From: an uncultured Lachnospiraceae bacterium | Lineage (GTDB): Bacteria; Bacillota; Clostridia; Lachnospirales; Lachnospiraceae | Reading direction: 5' to 3' | Assembly (NCBI GenBank): GCA_947177465.1 | Contig: CAMWUP010000152.1 | Location: 1-5,797, forward strand | DNA length: 5,797 nucleotides | Part shown: in pieces, positions 5,743 to 5,797 of the stretch | How the letters are laid out: each line of letters opens with the position of its first letter | Numbering within the stretch: position 1 is the stretch's first letter | Position numbers and translations under genes: made by a program | Notes under the pieces: model-generated | Told to the model about the DNA's origin: nothing | Databases searched by the model: none | Seen by the model: the letters and a program-made list of their open reading frames with translations, nothing else

Positions 5743-5797
5743 CTATCTTGAACCGGCAGCTTGGGGCACTGCCGCTATTTTCCTAAAAACATAACTA
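5743..5797 (-). mobile_element. Possible right end of an IS200/IS605-type element abutting the tenA remnant
   Basis: On the minus strand a perfect 6-bp stem, CGGCAG/CTGCCG (5754-5759 with 5769-5774, 9-nt loop), is followed 2 nt later by TTCAAG (5747-5752), exactly where TenA similarity ends. Subterminal hairpins followed by a TCAA-like cleavage site are typical of IS200/IS605 right ends. An open frame enters from the window edge and runs 17 codons (ending PQAAGSR) to the TAG at 5743-5745, which could be the tail of a TnpB-like gene. Too little sequence is present to identify the element. An ordinary stem-loop or other rearrangement is possible. Confidence 0.3.

Noticed and set aside
5754..5781. 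Plus-strand intrinsic terminator (hairpin followed by CTATTTT)
   Set aside because: The T tract is short and interrupted, the stem is only 6 bp with a 9-nt loop, and no plus-strand gene ends nearby; the element-end reading fits the context better.
5511..5797. TPP riboswitch upstream of the thi genes
   Set aside because: I looked for the conserved CUGAGA-type core on the minus strand and found none; the region is filled by the tenA remnant and the breakpoint.
1..5797. CRISPR array, tRNA, toxin-antitoxin or defence genes
   Set aside because: No regularly spaced repeats, cloverleaf-like sequence or recognisable defence or toxin motifs were seen on either strand.

Overview
The window looks like chromosomal DNA from a low-to-moderate G+C Firmicute, most likely an anaerobic gut-type Clostridia (Lachnospiraceae/Oscillospiraceae-like). 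I base this on strong AGGAGG-type ribosome binding sites, tightly packed genes, protein sequence style, and a compact thiD-thiE-thiN arrangement. No tRNA, rRNA, CRISPR array or TPP riboswitch is visible.

Layout. The left part (1-3440) carries four plus-strand genes in an operon-like row: an HSL-type alpha/beta-hydrolase whose 5' end may lie outside the window, a xylose-isomerase-like TIM-barrel protein, an unrecognised protein with an N-terminal four-cysteine zinc ribbon, and a membrane acyltransferase of the Acyltransferase_3 family. The right part (3377-5742) is read leftwards on the minus strand: a broken C-terminal remnant of tenA, then thiN, thiD and thiE. The last three are intact and coupled by two ATGA overlaps. 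The two groups converge and overlap tail to tail by 64 bp, so the last 20 residues of ThiE are written antisense to the acyltransferase C-terminus.

How the genes work together. ThiD phosphorylates HMP to HMP-PP, ThiE joins HMP-PP to thiazole phosphate to make thiamine phosphate, and ThiN pyrophosphorylates thiamine to TPP. TenA would have supplied HMP from degraded thiamine, but only about 59 C-terminal codons remain. TenA similarity stops abruptly near 5740, next to a TAG codon, a short hairpin and a TTCAAG sequence. This resembles the right end of an IS200/IS605-type element entering from beyond the window, but that identity is inference. The thiamine genes have therefore probably been cut off from their original upstream region.

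The left cassette has no obvious pathway name. An esterase, a small-molecule isomerase/epimerase fold and a membrane acyltransferase are compatible with acyl decoration or removal on a sugar-like compound, with the zinc-ribbon protein in an unknown role.

I did not find a clearly new defence or mobile system here. The most worthwhile leads are the tenA breakpoint, the convergent overlap, the unknown zinc-ribbon protein and the unusual ThiE active-site residues.
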